Shown: one piece after another, positions 1 through 8,840 of the stretch
Layout: the number at the start of each line of letters is the position of its first letter
Numbering within the stretch: position 1 is the stretch's first letter
Assembly: GCA_001564275.1 (NCBI GenBank)
Contig: LKND01000008.1
Span: forward strand, 1-51,447
Reading direction: 5' to 3'
Length of the DNA: 51,447 nt
Origin: Natrialbaceae archaeon Tc-Br11_E2g14
GTDB taxonomy: Archaea > Halobacteriota > Halobacteria > Halobacteriales > Natrialbaceae
The notes under the pieces: model-generated
The model's database searches: none
Told to the model about the DNA's origin: nothing
Seen by the model: only the letters and a program-made list of their open reading frames with translations
Position numbers and translations under genes: made by a program

Positions 1-81
1 CCCGAGGACGGCGACGGACCAGTGGTCGTCTTGGCAATCGGCGCGCCGTCCGTCGACGATGTCGCGGTGTCCGAGCCCTAA
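1..81 (+). CDS. C-terminal end of an unidentified protein (partial)
   Basis: Frame 1 is open from the first base to a TAA at 79-81 and encodes 26 residues ending GAPSVDDVAVSEP. The window cuts off the 5' part. The acidic, hydrophobic-patterned peptide looks like a haloarchaeal C-terminus, and the stop lies about 50 bp before the convergent end of mcl. Too short to assign a family. It could also be chance read-through of a GC-rich edge. Confidence 0.4.
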   Translation, partial: PEDGDGPVVVLAIGAPSVDDVAVSEP

Positions 82-133
82 CGCCCCGACCGATCGAGGC
101 AAAGTGAGCTCGTTTCCCCCGCTCGAGCCGGAG

Positions 134-1171
134 TCAATCGACCGAACGTCTCAGTTTCAGGGTCCGCTCGAGCAGCGTCTCCTCGTACACCGCACCCGTT
201 TGCTCCGGGCGGCGCTCATGAACCACGCGGACCGTCTCGACGGTGTTTCGAAACGTCTTGAGCGTCGCCTCGTCGACCATCTGGCCGTCGAGCGTGACGG
301 CTCCCGTGCCGCCGGCTTTCGCCTCGTTGAACCGTTCGGTTTTGGAAACGTCACGCTCGAGTTCCTCGCTCGTCGGCAGGTGAATTCGGTTGGCCTGGAT
401 CGTCTGCTTGGGGTACAGCGACCACGAGCCGTCGAGACCGAGGTGGGCCTCGTGTTCGACCTGTTCGGCGTATCCCTCGGCATTGTAGACGGTGACGCCC
501 GCACGCTCGAGGAACAACTCGTCGAAGGGACCGCCGATGGCGAGCAGGCCGTTGGCACTCGCCTCGTTCGAGAGCGTCTCGAGTAGGCCATCCCACCGAG
601 GGCGACCGTCGCCCATATCGCGGGCCCCGAGTTCGCCAGCGTAATCGACCGGGCCGAAGACGAGGGCCTCGAGGCGCGTATCGCGGCCGCGAGCCGCAAT
701 CCGACGGAGGTCAGAGCGGGCCCTGGCGGTTTCGACGATCAGTGCAACGCCGAGCGCCCCGTCACCGAAGCCGTGTGCGCTCTCGGCGGACGAGACGGCC
801 TCGAGGGCCCGTTCGACGTCCGCGAGTCGGCCCACCTTCGGGATAACGATGCCATCGATGTACTCGCCGACCTCGCTCACGAGGGTGTTGATCTCGTCGC
901 GTCCCTGCTCGCGACGGTCAGCGGCAGTGTCACTCCATTGGACGCGGGGCCAGATTTCCCCCGAGAACGGGGCCTCCGGCAGGAGCCGACAAACGTTCTC
1001 GAGGGCCTCGGCTTTCAACTCCGGGGCCGTGCCGTCCTCGAGGTCGGGCACGAGCCAGTCGGGAGCGCTGAAACCCTCGCTTTCGAGTCCCGAACGGAGG
1101 TATTTCGCCGACTCCTCGCGTGGAACGGCGGCCGGTGCGGTCTGGAACGTGCGGCAGATGCGGCTGGTCAT
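134..1171 (-). CDS. mcl: beta-methylmalyl-CoA / L-malyl-CoA lyase (CitE-like, HpcH/HpaI family)
   Basis: A 345-residue TIM-barrel aldolase of the HpcH/HpaI-citrate lyase beta family. It should cleave beta-methylmalyl-CoA to propionyl-CoA and glyoxylate, the last carbon-bond step specific to the methylaspartate cycle. Visible family features are the N-terminal VPDLEDG stretch (about residues 41-47), GIVIPKV (about 109-115) and the metal-ligand region IVETARA (about 145-151). The ATG at 1171 gives the normal family length. It is the last gene of the leftward cluster, 220 bp after mch, so it may have its own promoter or be read through. Identification rests on family features plus the five other cycle genes next to it. 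A malate-synthase-type CitE paralogue is the main alternative. Confidence 0.85.
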   Translation of the reverse strand: MTSRICRTFQTAPAAVPREESAKYLRSGLESEGFSAPDWLVPDLEDGTAPELKAEALENVCRLLPEAPFSGEIWPRVQWSDTAADRREQGRDEINTLVSEVGEYIDGIVIPKVGRLADVERALEAVSSAESAHGFGDGALGVALIVETARARSDLRRIAARGRDTRLEALVFGPVDYAGELGARDMGDGRPRWDGLLETLSNEASANGLLAIGGPFDELFLERAGVTVYNAEGYAEQVEHEAHLGLDGSWSLYPKQTIQANRIHLPTSEELERDVSKTERFNEAKAGGTGAVTLDGQMVDEATLKTFRNTVETVRVVHERRPEQTGAVYEETLLERTLKLRRSVD

Positions 1172-1391
1172 TACGTTGCGTTCCGTAGTGTATTGGTACG
1201 GATTCGATAGTGTATGGCTTCGCTACTGATAGTGCAAACCCGGGCGTGGGGAGTCCGTTGCCATCTCGAGGCGGTCCGATCAGTGAAGGCTGATTGACCC
1301 TGCTGGCGAAACGGACCTCGCGTGATGGTCCGAGAGCCGTCGGCTGGGGCTGGTGGCGAGACCCGCATCAAGTGGCAGTGGCGCTGGGCGA

Positions 1392-2528
1392 TCATCGGTC
1401 GCGGGTCGCCACCTCCGCGGTCCGTATTCCCGAGTACACCAGTTCTTGACGCTGATTGAAGGCGATGTGCTGGAATCGCACGGTCCCCGCCCCACCGCCC
1501 GACTGCGTCGTCTCGCGACTGGTCTCGAGGACGCGGGTGAAACACGAAATCGTGTCGCCGGCGGTTACGAAGCGGTGGAATCGCTCGTCTTCGAACCTCA
1601 CCTCACGAACCGTGCGTTCGTCCGAACGGGCGTGGCCGAGGGCCGTCGATCGCGTCACGTCGCCGTAGCTCACGATATCACCCGAGGGTGAGTCGGCCAT
1701 CGCTGCGCGGTTGTGATGCTGCTTGGCCGTGTTCAGCGTCGAGAGCGGGAGCGCGGTGATGGTGACGTCGTCCATCGTCCGACCCCGCTCGTGGCGGTAC
1801 GCGACCGCTCCGCCCAGGTCGGTAGCGCGCTCGAGAGCCGTCTCGAAGTCCTCGAACGCGTCTCCCTGAGGGGTGACGAACGGGGTGGATGGGTTGGACT
1901 CCGGTTCGTCCGCTCCGGTCGATCGACCGCGGTCAGCCTCGAGTTCTCGACCTTCCCGTGGTTCCCGTCGCGGGATCATGTTGGTTCGTTCGTAGAGACA
2001 CAGTGTCTCATCGGTCGCCGCGTCGGAGGCGCGGGTCTCCCAGGTGACGATGCCGTACGCTGGTCGGGAGTTCGAGGGCCTGCGTTCGAGCACCTCGCTC
2101 TCGACCCGGAGGTCGGTCCCCGCTGGCACGGCGTCGGCGGGAAATCGGACGTCCGTGCGCCCGAGGAAGTAGCCGCCCTTCTCGCTGAGGTCCTCGACGG
2201 TACACCCCAGGGTGGCCGCGAGCAGGTAGTCGGGGTGGATGGGTGGCACCTCGTGTCCCCGTTCGCGAGCCAGGTCCGCCCGCCAGTGGGCTGGATCGTG
2301 GTTCAGCGTCTGGCTCGTCCACAGTTCGTTCGCCCAGCGCGTGAGCCGGAGTCCGGGTTCGTGTTCGATCACCTGCCCCTCGGCGAACGCCTCGTACCAG
2401 GTCCCCTTCTCGAGCGTATCGGCTCGCTCGAGGGCGCGTTCAAAAGTGTCAGGGTCGGTCCAGTCGACCCGCGCTGTGTCGACGGCCGCGCCATCGCCAG
2501 CCGCATCGCCGTTGGGTCCGTCAGTCAT
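1392..2528 (-). CDS. mch: mesaconyl-CoA hydratase (2-methylfumaryl-CoA hydratase, MaoC-like)
   Basis: About 378 residues with two hot-dog (MaoC-like) halves; it hydrates mesaconyl-C1-CoA to beta-methylmalyl-CoA. The N-terminal half carries ANELWTSQTLNHDPAHW and HPDYLLAATLGCT; the C-terminal half has NTAKQHHNRAA and ends in the QHIAFNQRQELVYSG region typical of this enzyme. I use the ATG at 2528; a GTG six bases upstream (2534) is in frame. The start overlaps the end of mal by 8 nt, so translation is probably coupled. A glutamate- and proline-rich insert between the halves (around residues 190-215) varies freely in such proteins. Confidence 0.85.
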   Translation of the reverse strand: MTDGPNGDAAGDGAAVDTARVDWTDPDTFERALERADTLEKGTWYEAFAEGQVIEHEPGLRLTRWANELWTSQTLNHDPAHWRADLARERGHEVPPIHPDYLLAATLGCTVEDLSEKGGYFLGRTDVRFPADAVPAGTDLRVESEVLERRPSNSRPAYGIVTWETRASDAATDETLCLYERTNMIPRREPREGRELEADRGRSTGADEPESNPSTPFVTPQGDAFEDFETALERATDLGGAVAYRHERGRTMDDVTITALPLSTLNTAKQHHNRAAMADSPSGDIVSYGDVTRSTALGHARSDERTVREVRFEDERFHRFVTAGDTISCFTRVLETSRETTQSGGGAGTVRFQHIAFNQRQELVYSGIRTAEVATRDR

Positions 2529-3846
2529 CGTCACTCACCACCGAAGTCACCGCACTGCTCCCGGACGCCTGCCGCCTGGCGAGGGTCCGTCGCATCTCGT
2601 TCGCGACGATCATGTACCCCTCGTCGAACCCCATCCCCGGCTTGGCCAGCACCTGCGCGGCGTCGGTCGCGAGGGCAACGTGGGCACACACCCGCGCGGA
2701 GACGTTCGTCTCGTTACACGTGCCGCCCACATAGGCTTGGGTATTGGACCCGTCACAGTACTTGACGGCCTCGCCGCTCCGGTGGACGCCCCCCAGGTCG
2801 GGGGTCTTGATCTGGACCAGGTCCGCCCCACCGGCGTCGACGAACGCTCGAACGTCCTCGAGGGTGTTACACCACTCGTCGGCGACGATGTCGACCCCGA
2901 CCCCGGCGTCGGCCAGCCCGTCGCGTAACTCGGCCATCGCGTGGATCTGACACGCCCGCGTGCCGGCGTCCATCGGCCCCTCGATCTGAATCGCCAGCGG
3001 GTCGGCTGCCCCCTCGAGTTTCTCGAAGTAGTCGAGGATCGCCCGCGAGTCGAACGGTGCACCGAACACCTCACCGAGAACCCCGTAAACGTCGAGGTGG
3101 ATGCGCGGTCGATACCCGTCGGGGCCGAGTTCCAGGGCTCGGTCGCGAAGCCACGCGACGTACTCGAGCAGTCGCTCACCCGCCTCGCCGACCTTCGATC
3201 GGCTGTTGAACAACCCGTGGGGGAGGACGGGAACGCCCTTGATGAGCATCTTCTCGGCGTTTCGCCGGCGGTCGTCACCGGATTGGCCGAAAATGGGCAC
3301 AGGGTCGTTTGCGGGCTCCGTCGCCAGGTGGTCGGCCAGCACGTCCGTCATCGTGGTCCGTCGGGATCGAGCCGCGGCCCCGAGCAGGGCCTGGGAGACC
3401 CCGTAGCGAACGGCTGTGTGGAGCTGTGATGGTTCGCTCGAGGGCGTTGGCTGTCGGCCCCCGTCAGCGGGCGACCCCAGGAGTGACTCGAGGACCGTAA
3501 CGTTCTCCGCGAAGGCGTCGGCGGGCCGCCCCTCGAAGACCGGGGCGACGCGCTCGTCGATCACCGAGCGGTACCGATCGGCTCGAAACACCGGGTCCCG
3601 GCCGGCCGCTCCCGAGTACTGGACCGCGACACAGTCGCCGTGGACGACTGACCCGTCGCTGAGGGTCAGATCGATCAGCAGGGCTTCACCGGGCTGTCTG
3701 ATGGTGTCGAAGCCGGGCGTGTGTGGCTCGCCGACATAAGCAAACCCGTCCCGACGCGCACCGGCCTTGATCGCTCGCTGGTCGTCCGTGTAGAAGCCAG
3801 CGTGGCCCGCAACCGGTCGAACTGACTCAATCAGCACGACCCTCAC
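2521..3846 (-). CDS. mal: methylaspartate ammonia-lyase
   Basis: 441 residues, enolase superfamily. It removes ammonia from (2S,3S)-3-methylaspartate to give mesaconate. The barrel residues expected for this enzyme can be placed: metal ligands D251 (HLDVYG), E289 (IEGP) and D323 (ADEW), and the catalytic lysine K347 in QIKTPDLGG. The only suitable start is GTG at 3846, inside the end of glmE (20-nt overlap), which points to translational coupling. The order glmS-glmE-mal-mch follows the order of reactions. A stretch rich in Pro and Ser near residues 125-142 may be a loop insertion. Confidence 0.93.
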   Translation of the reverse strand: MRVVLIESVRPVAGHAGFYTDDQRAIKAGARRDGFAYVGEPHTPGFDTIRQPGEALLIDLTLSDGSVVHGDCVAVQYSGAAGRDPVFRADRYRSVIDERVAPVFEGRPADAFAENVTVLESLLGSPADGGRQPTPSSEPSQLHTAVRYGVSQALLGAAARSRRTTMTDVLADHLATEPANDPVPIFGQSGDDRRRNAEKMLIKGVPVLPHGLFNSRSKVGEAGERLLEYVAWLRDRALELGPDGYRPRIHLDVYGVLGEVFGAPFDSRAILDYFEKLEGAADPLAIQIEGPMDAGTRACQIHAMAELRDGLADAGVGVDIVADEWCNTLEDVRAFVDAGGADLVQIKTPDLGGVHRSGEAVKYCDGSNTQAYVGGTCNETNVSARVCAHVALATDAAQVLAKPGMGFDEGYMIVANEMRRTLARRQASGSSAVTSVVSDDD

Positions 3847-5272
3847 CCCCGCTTGGTCGACCGATGAGCCGCCCGTCGCTGATGGCGTCGACGTCGTCGG
3901 CGACCATCCGGAACGACTGCGCTCGGCCCTCGGTTTCGGCCCGCTGGGCGAGTCGTGCCGCGTGGATCTCTTTGATTTCGTCGTCTATGGCGAGGTCACC
4001 GAACTCGAGGATGCGGACGCGACCGTCGTCGTCCCGCGCGGGGAGGACGGCCCCCTGTGCACTCTCGCTCGGGGCGAAGGGGACGTCGAGGGCTCCCGAC
4101 TCGAAAGCCGCGACGGTACCCCGTGCGACGTCGCCGTCACCGTGGCCGATCACGGCCTCGAGCAACTGCCGCGTTTCGCGCTCGATCAACGCCTGCTCCT
4201 CGTCGATGCCGTCGATGTCGATGTCCTGCTCGAGGGCCATGTCGATTATCTGTCTAGTAGTGCGGAGACCGGCGGCGTTGGCCTCCTTCGTGGGGACCCC
4301 CCGGAACTCCTGGGGGGATTTGGTGATAACCTTATCCGGGCGGGCGATGGCGGCCGTCATGCCACCCAAACCGATGACGCCACTGGCGCGGGCCTCGTCC
4401 GGCGGGAACCCGCCCATCCACTCGTGGAAGACGGTCGTAACGCACACCTCCTCGGGGAGACACTCGTTTCCGAGGGCCCGTAACGCCCGGAGGGCGGCGA
4501 CGTCCTGGACGACGTTACCGACCTGCCCGTAGCCGAGGGTCAGCGAGCGAACGCCCTGTGTTGTGGCGAGCATCCCCTCGAGGAGCATCACCGTGATGGC
4601 GATACTCGGTGGCACGAGGGTGCCGGTCAGCGGACCGAAGGGCTCGCGATTGATCCGGACACCGCGCTCAGTGTAGGCCCCCGCGAGTCGGTCGACGTAC
4701 TGCCAGTGTTCGATGGTCGTCGCCAGGCCCTGACGCTTCGTGTAGGGGATGTTGTACGAGATCGGTCCACCCTCGAAGCTCTGGAACCCGCCGGCGAAGG
4801 TGATCGCGGCCAGCAGGCGGGCGTCGGGCGTGCCGTGTCGAACCTCGATCGGGGCGTCCACGGCTTCGATCAGCTTCCGACAGCCCTCGACGCCGTGATT
4901 CACTGCGGGGAAGCCGTTGAGACGTTCCGCGCCCGACTCGCTGGCGGCCTCGAGGCCCTGCTGTGCCTTTCGATATTCGTTGTCGCGAGTGTAGGAATCG
5001 ATGGTCGTCGGCAGGAGGTCGGCCTCGCCGTCGGCCTGGAGGTACTCGAGGAGGTCGATCTGTTCCCCGAGTCGGGCCACCCCGGCCCTCGGTTGCAACA
5101 GGGGCTGCTCGCTCCTCTCGAGAACTTGGGCGAACCGTTTGTGAGTCGGGAGGCGCTCGTGAAAGGCCATCGCCTCCTGAAAATCGACCGCCTCGCCGGT
5201 AGGCCAGGTGTCACGAATCCCGCGATCGATACGTCTCAGTTCGTCACTCGGCAATCGTGTATCGCGGATCAT
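3827..5272 (-). CDS. glmE: glutamate mutase (methylaspartate mutase) catalytic subunit E
   Basis: 481 residues, the catalytic TIM-barrel subunit of the coenzyme-B12-dependent glutamate mutase, which rearranges L-glutamate to 3-methylaspartate together with GlmS. Recognisable family stretches are LLQPRAGVARL (about 57-67), QFRGVPTKEAN (about 321-331) and YNIPYTKR (about 179-186), with length matching the family. The ATG at 5272 directly abuts the TAG of glmS, so the two subunits are made from one transcript in a coupled way. It starts the overlapping glmE-mal-mch series. Haloarchaeal literature also calls this subunit MamB. Confidence 0.93.
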   Translation of the reverse strand: MIRDTRLPSDELRRIDRGIRDTWPTGEAVDFQEAMAFHERLPTHKRFAQVLERSEQPLLQPRAGVARLGEQIDLLEYLQADGEADLLPTTIDSYTRDNEYRKAQQGLEAASESGAERLNGFPAVNHGVEGCRKLIEAVDAPIEVRHGTPDARLLAAITFAGGFQSFEGGPISYNIPYTKRQGLATTIEHWQYVDRLAGAYTERGVRINREPFGPLTGTLVPPSIAITVMLLEGMLATTQGVRSLTLGYGQVGNVVQDVAALRALRALGNECLPEEVCVTTVFHEWMGGFPPDEARASGVIGLGGMTAAIARPDKVITKSPQEFRGVPTKEANAAGLRTTRQIIDMALEQDIDIDGIDEEQALIERETRQLLEAVIGHGDGDVARGTVAAFESGALDVPFAPSESAQGAVLPARDDDGRVRILEFGDLAIDDEIKEIHAARLAQRAETEGRAQSFRMVADDVDAISDGRLIGRPSGGEGRAD

Positions 5273-5713
5273 CTAGCTGGTGACGGTGACGCGCTCCTGG
5301 TCGGTGATCGGGATCCGAAGGTCACGCCTGAGGGCCGCGATCGCCTCCTCGGGCGAGGTCTCCGCGTCGAAGACCCGGTCGAATCCGAGGTCCTCGAAGG
5401 TCTCGCGGGTCTCTTCGAAGTCGTCCTGCCCGACGGCGAGGTTGCCGCCGATGTAGGTGACGGCGTCGACACCGTGGGCCTCGAGGGTCTCCTGAAAGCC
5501 CTGGCAATCCTGTTCGGCGTGCCCGTACAGGGAGGAAACCAGTACCGCGTCGGCGTCGTGTCTGTCTGCGGCCTCGGCGAACTCCGCCTGGGAGGTCTGG
5601 ACGCCAAGGTTGATGACCGTCAAACCAGCTGCACTGAACGCCTGCTCGAGGATCGTGATACCGACGACGTGGGCGTCGGATCCGATGACCCCGAGAACGA
5701 CCGTACGGGACAT
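5273..5713 (-). CDS. glmS: glutamate mutase sigma subunit (B12-binding)
   Basis: 146 residues from the ATG at 5713; a second in-frame ATG at 5728 would add five. This is the cobalamin-binding partner of GlmE. The base-off B12 signature DxHxxG is present as SDAHVVG near residue 12, with the later SSLYGHAE and YIGGNLAVG stretches of the family. First gene of the leftward operon, with a T/A-rich promoter 40-70 bp upstream. Also known as MamA in haloarchaea. Confidence 0.93.
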   Translation of the reverse strand: MSRTVVLGVIGSDAHVVGITILEQAFSAAGLTVINLGVQTSQAEFAEAADRHDADAVLVSSLYGHAEQDCQGFQETLEAHGVDAVTYIGGNLAVGQDDFEETRETFEDLGFDRVFDAETSPEEAIAALRRDLRIPITDQERVTVTS

Positions 5714-5863
5714 TGTGTGCGGAATCATGATAGACTGGCCTATAACTGTAATGGTCGATCATGATAATACTCTTAATACACCTAAACGACCCTCGTTTGT
5801 GAGGGATTCACACCTTCATGATTTATAGTAAAGGTTTTTCCGTGGACCCCTCGAGACGACGCT
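5714..5863. promoter_or_regulatory. divergent promoter of the methylaspartate-cycle genes
   Basis: The only A/T-rich stretch in this part of the window separates glmS (leftward) from mct (rightward). Toward mct there is a TATA-like element TTTATAGTAAAG at about 5820-5831, some 35-40 nt before the ATG at 5864. Toward glmS the other strand has TATTAAGAGTATTAT at about 5764-5778. All six cycle genes can therefore be switched from one 150-bp region. I see no clear operator dyad. Confidence 0.6.
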
Positions 5864-7063
5864 ATGGGAGCGCTTTCGACGCTGCGCGTGTTGGACCTGA
5901 CCCAGGTGCTCGCTGGCCCGTACTGTACGATGTTGCTGTCCGACCTCGGCGCGGACGTGATCAAGATCGAACGTCCCGGCGGCGACCTCATCCGGGACAA
6001 TCCTCCGTACCTCGAGGACCCCGTGGCAGAGGCCTACGGCGGTTACTTCCAGAGCGTCAACCGGGGCAAGCGCAGTCTCGAACTCGATCTTGAGACCGAC
6101 GGGGGCCTGGCGGACTTCCGTTCGCTGGTCGAGGAGGCGGACGTCGTCGTCGAGAACTATCGAGCGGGCACGATGGAGGGGTTCGGGCTGGGATACGAGA
6201 CGCTCGTCGAACACAATCCCGAACTCATCTACGCCTCGATTCGAGGCTTTGGTGACCCGCGCACGGGCGCAACCCATCGACAGGGCCAGCCATCGTTCGA
6301 CCTCATCGCACAGGCACTCGGGGGCGTCATGGAGATTACTGGCCAGGCCGACGGTCCGCCGATGAAGGTCGGCCCCGGCATTGGTGACCTCTTCACTGCG
6401 ACGTTGAACTGTATCGGGATCCTCGCCGCTGTCTTCCACCGCGAGCGCACGGGTGAGGGCCAATTCGTCGATACCGCGATGTACGACGCCATGGTGAGCA
6501 TGACCGAGCGGGCGATCTACCAGCACTCCTACACCGGTGTATCCCCGACTCGGCAGGGCAACTCCCACCCCACCCTGTTCCCCTACGACGCCTTCGAAAC
6601 CACCGACGGCCACGTCGTCATCGCCGCCTTCGGCTCAAATCACTGGCGAGCGCTCTGCCGAGCGATGGATCGACCCGACCTCGCGGCGGACCATCCCAAC
6701 CCCACCAGCCGTCTCGAGCACCGCGACACCCTCCGGGAGGCCATCCTCGAGTGGACCCGAGACCACTCGAGTGCACAGCTGTGTGATCGCCTCGGGGGCG
6801 AGGTTCCCGTTGCCCCAGTACAAAACACGGCAGACATTTTCGCGGATCCCCACGTCCACGCCAGGGGGATGGTGCACGAGGTCGACCAACCTGGAACCGA
6901 TCGGCGGGTGGCGATCGCGGGCAATCCGATCAAATTGAGCAAAACACCGCCACAGCCAGGTGGTCGTGCCCCCCTGCTGGACGAGCACCGCGGGGAACTG
7001 GTCGGAGATGGCACGTTCGAGGAAGCAGGGGAGGAGGGAGGCCATCCGGCGGAGTCGGACTGA
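5864..7063 (+). CDS. mct: succinyl-CoA:mesaconate CoA-transferase (family III)
   Basis: 399 residues of the CaiB/BaiF family III CoA-transferases. It moves CoA from succinyl-CoA to mesaconate to form mesaconyl-C1-CoA. The N-terminal LRVLDLTQVLAGPYC and LGADVIKIE blocks are classic, and the nucleophilic aspartate is D175 in PGIGDLFTAT. Divergent from the other cycle genes across a shared promoter. Substrate choice comes from the gene neighbourhood, since family III members act on many acids. The last 30 or so residues are rich in Gly, Glu and Asp and look disordered. Confidence 0.88.
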   Translation: MGALSTLRVLDLTQVLAGPYCTMLLSDLGADVIKIERPGGDLIRDNPPYLEDPVAEAYGGYFQSVNRGKRSLELDLETDGGLADFRSLVEEADVVVENYRAGTMEGFGLGYETLVEHNPELIYASIRGFGDPRTGATHRQGQPSFDLIAQALGGVMEITGQADGPPMKVGPGIGDLFTATLNCIGILAAVFHRERTGEGQFVDTAMYDAMVSMTERAIYQHSYTGVSPTRQGNSHPTLFPYDAFETTDGHVVIAAFGSNHWRALCRAMDRPDLAADHPNPTSRLEHRDTLREAILEWTRDHSSAQLCDRLGGEVPVAPVQNTADIFADPHVHARGMVHEVDQPGTDRRVAIAGNPIKLSKTPPQPGGRAPLLDEHRGELVGDGTFEEAGEEGGHPAESD

Positions 7064-7085
7064 TACGGGGTGCTGTCGCCTTTTC

Positions 7086-7206
7086 CTATAGCAACAAGTG
7101 AACCGATTTCCACACCCTCACAGCGAATCGGCTCAGAACCGGTTTGTCACCGGTTTTGAACCATGGTCTCGAGGGTGTGTGCCAATGACTTCCGCTGGCC
7201 ATGATA
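7086..7206 (+). repeat. R repeat, copy 1 (about 120-bp nested palindrome)
   Basis: Starts CTATAGCAAC and ends near ATGATAG. It contains the family core GAACCGGT-ttgtc-ACCGGTT and outer arms ACACCCTC...GAGGGTGTGT. It lies 22 bp after the mct stop and just before the tnpB element. The same layout recurs at 27751, 41356 and 41753 and, inverted, at 38581. Confidence 0.75.
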
Positions 7207-7241
7207 GTGATTGCTGGCGCGCTACGGCCAATCACCGGTGA
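7206..7241. repeat. P palindrome, copy 1
   Basis: GTGATTG and CAATCAC arms enclose a 15-nt centre. It resembles the better palindromes at 40873-40914 and 10541-10582 (arms GGTGATTGCC / GGCAATCACC). It abuts the end of R copy 1 and precedes the tnpB left-end hairpin by about 20 bp. Confidence 0.5.
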
Positions 7242-7384
7242 CCGAGTGCTAGCGGAAGCCCACGGCTTTAGCCGTGCGGTGTAAGCGGTAGGCCCGACTG
7301 GGTTCCTCCACCGTCCCACTGTCCGGCCTGTGATTCCCACCGGTACGGCAGCATTTAACAAGAGAGACGTACACTCTGTTGGAT

Positions 7385-8746
7385 ATGCGGCGCGTCAACG
7401 CCTTCGAGGTCAGGCCCCTCTCCCACCGAGACCGGCTACTGCTCCTCGAAATACTCGACGCGTCCGCCGCCCTGTGGAACGAACTCACCTACCACCGCCG
7501 CCAACGCTTCTTCGACGACAGAGACGTGTGGAGCGTCGACGCTGATGAGTACCGGGTGAAGTACAAGGGCATCCTCGGTAGTGCAACCGCCCAGCAACTC
7601 ATCCGCAAAAACGACGAAGCGTGGCGGTCGTTCTTCAAGCTCTTGGAGAAAGGCGACGAACCGTCGCCGCCCGGGTACTGGAAGGACGACGGGGAACGGG
7701 AGTTGCAGACGCTCGTCCGCAACGACCAGTACACCCTCACGTGGGGCGAGCGCAGCCGCCTCGAAATCCCGGTCGGCTTCGACCTCAAAGAAAAATACGG
7801 CCTCGGCTACCACGACCGCCTCCGGCTCGAAGCACGCGGCGACCCGCGGTGGAGAGGCGAGCAGGGTCGGTTGGAACTGGTGTACGACAAGAGTGCTGAA
7901 TCGTTCAGGGTACGACAACCCGTCTCCGATGCTGTTCCTCGACGGGACGACTCACTAGCCACCACGTCCAGCGACGAGGGCGTGGTGGCGGCCTTGGACA
8001 TCGGCGCCAACAACCTCGTCGCCTGCACCGTTTCGACCGGCCACCAACGCCTCTACCACGGCCGCCCGCAGTTCCAGCGGTTCCGCGACATCACCGAAGA
8101 GATCGCGGAGTTACAATCCCGCCTCGAGTACGGGGAGTGGTCGAGCAGGCGGATCCGTGAATTGTACCGCTTGCGTGGCGACCGTCGCGACCACCTGCAG
8201 AACGCGCTCATCCGCGACCTCGCAGAGTGGTTTCACGGTCTCGGTGTCACGGACGTGATCGCCGGCGACCTCGACGACGTACTTCGGAAGCACTGGAGTG
8301 CGCGTGTGAACGAGAAGACGCACCTGTTCTGGAGTCACGGCCGGTTCCGTCGGCGGCTTCGGGAAGTGTTGGAAGGAGAGTACGGCATCGAGGTCTCAGA
8401 AGAGGACGAAAGCGGGTCGTCGAGTCGCTGTCCGGGTTGTGGCGGTGAGCGCGTAGAGCGGGATGGCGATCTGTTCACGTGCTTTGAGTGCGGTTTCGAG
8501 GGGCATAGTGATGTGGCGGCGAGTGAGAACCTGCTGCAACGGTATGCGGACGTCGAAGTTGGGCCGATGGCTCGGCCCGTGGTCTCCCGAGAGAACACGA
8601 CGGAGAGCGGACACCGCGAGGTGCCGCGCCTCGAGTGGGACGATCACCGGTGGCGACGCCGGGATCGCTCGACCAAAGAGGAACCCGCAAACCAGAGTAC
8701 CACCGTCGCCGCTGGTGGGAAATTTGCCTCCGGTGGCGTGGCTTGA
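7385..8746 (+). CDS. tnpB: TnpB-like RNA-guided nuclease / IS1341-family OrfB
   Basis: 453 residues from ATG 7385; an in-frame TTG at 7379 is possible, with a TATA-like GCATTTAAC at about 7351. TnpB proteins are RNA-guided DNA nucleases encoded by IS605 elements. Visible: the RuvC-I aspartate D205 in ALDIGANN; the zinc ribbon with C349, C352, C366 and C369; the RuvC-III aspartate D376 in [11 protein letters not shown]. At the usual RuvC-II position, where EDL is expected, the sequence reads GDL (residues 294-296), so the canonical glutamate is absent. An acidic cluster at 338-342 just before GSSSRCPGC might supply an alternative. The gene is full length with no frameshift. Confidence 0.88.
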   Translation: MRRVNAFEVRPLSHRDRLLLLEILDASAALWNELTYHRRQRFFDDRDVWSVDADEYRVKYKGILGSATAQQLIRKNDEAWRSFFKLLEKGDEPSPPGYWKDDGERELQTLVRNDQYTLTWGERSRLEIPVGFDLKEKYGLGYHDRLRLEARGDPRWRGEQGRLELVYDKSAESFRVRQPVSDAVPRRDDSLATTSSDEGVVAALDIGANNLVACTVSTGHQRLYHGRPQFQRFRDITEEIAELQSRLEYGEWSSRRIRELYRLRGDRRDHLQNALIRDLAEWFHGLGVTDVIAGDLDDVLRKHWSARVNEKTHLFWSHGRFRRRLREVLEGEYGIEVSEEDESGSSSRCPGCGGERVERDGDLFTCFECGFEGHSDVAASENLLQRYADVEVGPMARPVVSRENTTESGHREVPRLEWDDHRWRRRDRSTKEEPANQSTTVAAGGKFASGGVA

Positions 8747-8795
8747 ATCACCCACGCGGAGGAATCCCACGGCTTCAGCCGTGGGAGGAGGTCAA
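8700..8795 (+). ncRNA. predicted guide RNA (omega/reRNA) scaffold at the tnpB right end
   Basis: In IS605-family elements the RNA used by TnpB comes from the 3' end of tnpB plus the right end, and the guide is the flanking DNA. Here the last part of tnpB, the 20-nt perfect hairpin 8766-8785 and GGAGGAGGTCAA form that region. If the element ends at 8795, the guide would begin with ATGTTATAACAGTCCC at 8796. The 5' limit given is arbitrary, and position and function are inferred from the family. Confidence 0.35.
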
Positions 8796-8840
8796 ATGTT
8801 ATAACAGTCCCTGTGGGCGTCTCCGGACGGATTGGCCCCG

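Larger units (their letters stand above)
7249..8795 (+). mobile_element. IS1341-type (IS200/IS605 family) element carrying tnpB only
   Basis: A tnpB gene is bracketed by matching short hairpins: CACGGCTTTAGCCGTG at 7261-7276 on the left and CCCACGGCTTCAGCCGTGGG at 8766-8785 on the right, the right one 19 nt after the tnpB stop. No Y1 transposase gene (tnpA) is nearby, so movement would need TnpA supplied in trans. Exact tips are inferred, not proven; I place the left one near the TAGCGG before the hairpin and the right one after GGAGGAGGTCAA. IS605-type insertion leaves no target duplication, so none was looked for. Confidence 0.7.
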
